Shown here: piece by piece, positions 60,247-64,000 of the stretch
Layout: each line of letters starts with the position of its first letter
Position numbering within the stretch: position 1 is the stretch's first letter
Assembly: GCA_025331565.1 (NCBI GenBank)
Contig: JAFREQ010000003.1
Location: 12,083,001 to 12,147,000 of the forward strand
Length of the DNA: 64,000 bases
Direction: 5' to 3'
Source: Holacanthus passer
Taxonomy: Eukaryota; Chordata; Actinopteri; Pomacanthidae
Translations under genes and position numbers: made by a program
Notes under the pieces: generated by a model
What the model was told of the DNA's origin: nothing
Seen by the model: the letters and a program-made list of their open reading frames with translations, nothing else
Databases searched by the model: none

Positions 60247-63200
60247 TGACCAAAACTAATCCTAATGATCCAACAAACACCCCCAGGACCACCCAACTAA
60301 GTCAACAGATGCCATCATAACTACATACATGTGCTGTTTATGAAAGAATCAGACTTTAACTTTAAACATCTTTCAACCTGCAAATGATCAAGGTGATGAT
60401 TGCTGGGCAGTGTTGAGGCATCACCACCGCAACAAGAAAACTAAAAAGAGAAAACGCATCATCTAGTTCGACATATTCTGACTCCTCTCGTGCCAAGTCG
60501 TTAATGCTGTCAGTATCTGATGTACACAGGCTCAATCCAGGGATTCATTCGAGCGTCAGAGCTGTAGGCTGCCGGCTGTAATGGTGAGGAGAGTAGTTTG
60601 TTGGCAGACACACGCCACTTCAACGGAGCATCAGTCAAATGGCCACAGTGTACTTTGGCGTTGCTTTTGAACAGGTGCATCCCTTTATCCTCACTTCACC
60701 CACACGGACGTGTAATGCCACAGAGCACTCACTGTCTCAGGATGGTTCCAGGAGCATGATGGAGAAGGTGGATTACTCCCATGACCTGCACAGTCTCAAA
60801 CACAGACTTCAGGTCTCAGGCTGCTCTGATGGGCTGGTTTACCTTGTACCAGCACTGGTTACCTGACCGACAGAGCAGAATAAAGTGCATGTGAATACAC
60901 CTGTAATTATTAGAAAATCCATTTGATCCATTGTAGTGCTGTCTACTGTGTGTTCATCACATGGAAATAAAGTGGACCAGAGGCACAGGAGCAAAATACT
61001 TCCTTCATTTTCAACTGTTTTTTTTTTTTTTTTGTGATTGATGTATATTGGGTTAAATAAATGCAGGACCGGCTGCTGTTATTTTATAGAACTCTTTGAT
61101 TGGCCATGTGAAAAACATTACCTGCTCTCGGCAACCTCTGCCAGACATCAAGAGGAAAAGTAGTTTTCCTCTTCACCAGCGGCTGGTGTGGGCAAAATAA
61201 CAAGCTCTACCAAACAGAAAACAGGTACGGGCCTTGGATGCTGAGACATCGTAACTGTCTTTTTACCAGCAAACGTTATACCTACCAAGCATCAATGTAG
61301 ACAGCAGTGCTTCTACTTCTAAAGAAAATAATTTTTTACATAAACAATGGGTTAATGTATAGTGTATAATGACTATGTGCTCATAGTGATGAATCAGTGG
61401 AGAATGATTCCAATTATTCTACAGAGCTTTTTAGCATCTTTCAGTTCATTCTTTTGATTTTATAGCTGCAACTATACTGTTTTGGTTCACACACAATCTG
61501 AACCTGAAACAGGTGGGTGTTTTAGTGACAGACCTCTGGCGCTGAGCAGGTAGTGTTCAATGGGTCTATCAAACAGCAGACAGACATAGTTAGAGACTGG
61601 CTTTAATATAGTTATAATAAACAAGAGCATTTAGCAGCTTAAGAGCCAGACTTTTTTTCTCCAGAGTTGGTGGAGACAAAAAAATCAAAAAAGACAAAAA
61701 AAAAACCCCAGAGAGTTAAAAGAGTGAATATTGGACTTACTGTAAATTCCAGGTTGATACAGGTGTGACAAATGTTCTGTGTCTGCTGAAGGAATGTTTA
61801 AATGTTTTTCTTTCCTCAATCTGTGAACAACAACCATAGCATGGTTAAGGATAGAGAAAGACCACAGTTAGGGTTAATAAAAAGGGAAACGTTACTAAAG
61901 GAGACATCCTGTTTGGCACTGAACATTGGCACTAGATGTGTGAGTTGCAGAATTGTCCACTATTGTCACTGGCCTATACGAAGCTGATTCTCATCTTTCC
62001 TCTTATCCTCTTCCTTTTGTTCACCCTGTCCTCCTTCTCATTTCATCCCCCTCTTATTTGACATGTGACATCCCTTTTCTATTTGTCCCTGTATCACGTC
62101 TCACTGTGTCTCTGCTCCATCATCATCAGGTGCCCTGATTCTGTGGTAATGCCCGCCATCATGTCTGATACCAGTGACCATCATTACAGCCAGTAACAGT
62201 AAATCCTCACAGGGTGCTGCCCTGCTCATTGCCAGGAAGGCCCCTCCACAGGTCAGTGTGTGTTGTGGTGTGTGTTATCACAGAAAGTGGAAAGTTGAAA
62301 AGAGAGAGAGAGAGAGAGAGAGAGAGATACTTTTCACCTGGCTATTAAACAATGTTATATATATCCAATATATTTTCAATGTCTTCTCCTTATTAGTGTG
62401 TTTTTCTCGCTTCGGGCTTCTTAATGGGTTTTAATAACCTACAAACATAACTCTGATAGTGATTAAACAAATCAATATTACTGTTACAAGCCCGGGAAGA
62501 AGGAGGAGAGGAGTATCGTTCAGTACAGTGATACAGTATATCTACATTACAACCGTGGTGGGAGTTTTTTATTTCTCTTTCTGATCTGGAGGCTCATAAC
62601 AACAAAAGCAGTCCACACTTCGCTTATTAGTATGAGAGAGGTAACAGCCGAAAAGCAGATGATTACCTGGCAAAAGTTCAGGTAGGATTGTGCAGTGTGC
62701 CTCCATCCAATCCAAGTTGTGTGTGTGTGTGTGTGTGTGTGCGCACTCACAGTTCATTACAGTACAATAAATAAGGCTTCATATCATTCAGTTTTGCATT
62801 GAAATGGTTTGTACATAAACATCCATGAGCAACAGTGAGTGAAGTGGTGAGATGCTGAAGATGAACCAACAGGACCAGAGAGTCTGTAGAAATGTCTCAC
62901 AGGCCGACAGCGAGCAGGGTTCATCATCAGGCTGCGTTCAGGATCTGATGGTGATGTCCAGCAGTGGCTACATTAGAGAGGGAGAGTACAAAAAGATGAT
63001 TAGTGGCAGCATTTCAAAGTCCCTCATCCAAAAACTGGTTGAGTGTTTTAAGTGTGTTGCAGTTAATGGAGCATCTCTGACACTTGTATATCATTATGTC
63101 TGAGCAGAGCATGAATTAACATATTGACCAAAGACTTCTCTCATGAACCATTCACACACTTCTACGTTGCTTGACTGCATATGTTTCATCTACAAAGGAA

Positions 63201-64000
63201 CAGACCGTTATTTAAATGATTGAATACAACATATGGAGACTGAACTTGGCTCTTGAGGACGTGGGTTCAAATCTGTCATATGTTGGTTCTCATTCCCTCT
63301 CTCTTTCTTTTCTCTCATTACTGATTACAATCTGGTGAAATTAAAATGCTTCAAAGGCATAGTTTGGTGCTTCCTACATGAAACATCCCATCTTATTATG
63401 ACCAGGAGTTAATCGACCAGCCGTTTGGCTGTGAGGCAGATGGTGCTGTTCATTTGTGATTTACTATACTGTAGCTGTGTTTAGCATCAAATCAAAGTCA
63501 GCAAACAAATATATAATGAATGTTAAAAATAGAAATAGAAGAAATTTGCAGAGAAATGGTTCTTTAGAGTGAAATGGTTAGAGCTCAATCTGTGAAGAAC
63601 CCTTCTTTTCTGAGAGAGTGGGAGGAACATATTTCTCATGTCACATCTTTTTTGATCTCACATATGTAATACATTCAAGAATAAACAGCATTCACCATCA
63701 GCCAATGCATCCACCTAAACAAGTCCAGTTCATTTCCATTGATGTTGAACAGTGGATTGAGCTCATTGAACCTCTGCTGGGATCCATTGAAGCGCTGTGT
63801 GATTCACCTCTTTTTAACTGCTTGGTAACTGTATGTGAAGACGTTTTATTTGTTTGCTTTTGCAGAGATGGGCCCAAGGACCACGATGACTGAATGTTAT
63901 TACAATTGATTTTTAGTATCAAGGCCGGATTAGCTGTGGACGCGTTGTCCAGGGAATCTTAAAGCTTCATTAGTCAAGACCGCTGGGTCCTCGCAGAGAT
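60247..64000. other. no recognised gene
   Basis: Contains short open stretches (62852-63103 and 63618-63893, plus) without codon bias or known motif, and an AATAAAG at about 60880. Acceptor-like sites occur at 62128 and 63865, but no consistent exon chain could be built. Confidence 0.5.
62300..62742. repeat. (GA)n and (TG)n microsatellites
   Basis: (GA)n at 62302-62327 and (TG)n at 62719-62741. No gene is recognised around them. Confidence 0.9.

Noticed and set aside
62130..62251. Exon-like segment between an acceptor-like CATCATCATCAG and a CAG|GTCAGT donor
   Set aside because: All three frames contain a stop when the full segment is used. Only a shortened version from an internal AG stays open, with no recognised family.
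63866..63893. Possible last exon after TTTGTTTGCTTTTGCAG near the right edge
   Set aside because: Only nine codons to a stop with no recognisable partner exons, so it cannot be supported.
1..64000. CRISPR arrays, tRNA/rRNA genes, prokaryotic operons or defence systems
   Set aside because: None found. The tandem repeats are microsatellites, the only tRNA-like sequence is a SINE-type fragment, and the gene structure is that of a vertebrate nuclear genome.

Overview
The window looks like nuclear DNA of a ray-finned fish, most likely a spiny-rayed (percomorph) teleost. The signs are small exons in long introns with GT-AG junctions, very dense (CA)n/(TG)n microsatellites, and repeat families familiar from teleost genomes. 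These include Tc1-like and L2-like remnants, short elements with terminal inverted repeats, and a tRNA-like SINE head. No continuous open frame exceeds about 143 codons, so genes had to be found exon by exon.

The one gene read completely is cfdp1 (craniofacial development protein 1, BCNT/Swc5 family). It lies on the minus strand with seven coding exons between 51972 and 40920. Every junction keeps the frame. The 918-nt coding sequence gives 305 residues plus a stop and ends in a well-conserved BCNT-C domain. A CpG-containing promoter with a YY1-like site lies just upstream. The introns hold microsatellites, two diverged copies of a 'CCTAACC'-rich repeat, a short element with terminal inverted repeats (TIRs) and a LINE tail.

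About 5.3 kb downstream of cfdp1, on the same strand, a GC/CpG-rich block (35740-36170) precedes a tiny exon coding M-S-V-P followed by GTGAGT. In human, CFDP1 is followed by BCAR1 in this orientation, and BCAR1 has alternative short first exons spliced in phase 0 to its SH3 exon. I therefore read this as the probable first coding exon of bcar1. The SH3 exon was not found in the 35 kb that follow, so 1-35.6 kb would be intron 1, unless the call is wrong.

The left arm (1-35 kb) holds no recognised complete gene. At 546-691 (+) there is a codon-biased candidate terminal exon of unknown identity. Around 30737-31075 there is a pair of protein-like stretches. At 31993-32208 (-) there is a broken piece of a Maverick/Polinton-type integrase. 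The rest is microsatellites and transposon debris. The right arm (52.4-64 kb) is AT-rich and repeat-bearing, with an unclassified segment at 59.4-60.9 kb. No tmem170a-like gene was recognised there.

I see no operon, CRISPR array, RNA gene or convincing new biological system. The points most worth checking are the (TG)n-based 3' splice site of cfdp1 exon 7, the near-perfect hairpin with a copied flank at 34.1-34.3 kb, the unidentified terminal exon at the left edge, and the broken integrase.
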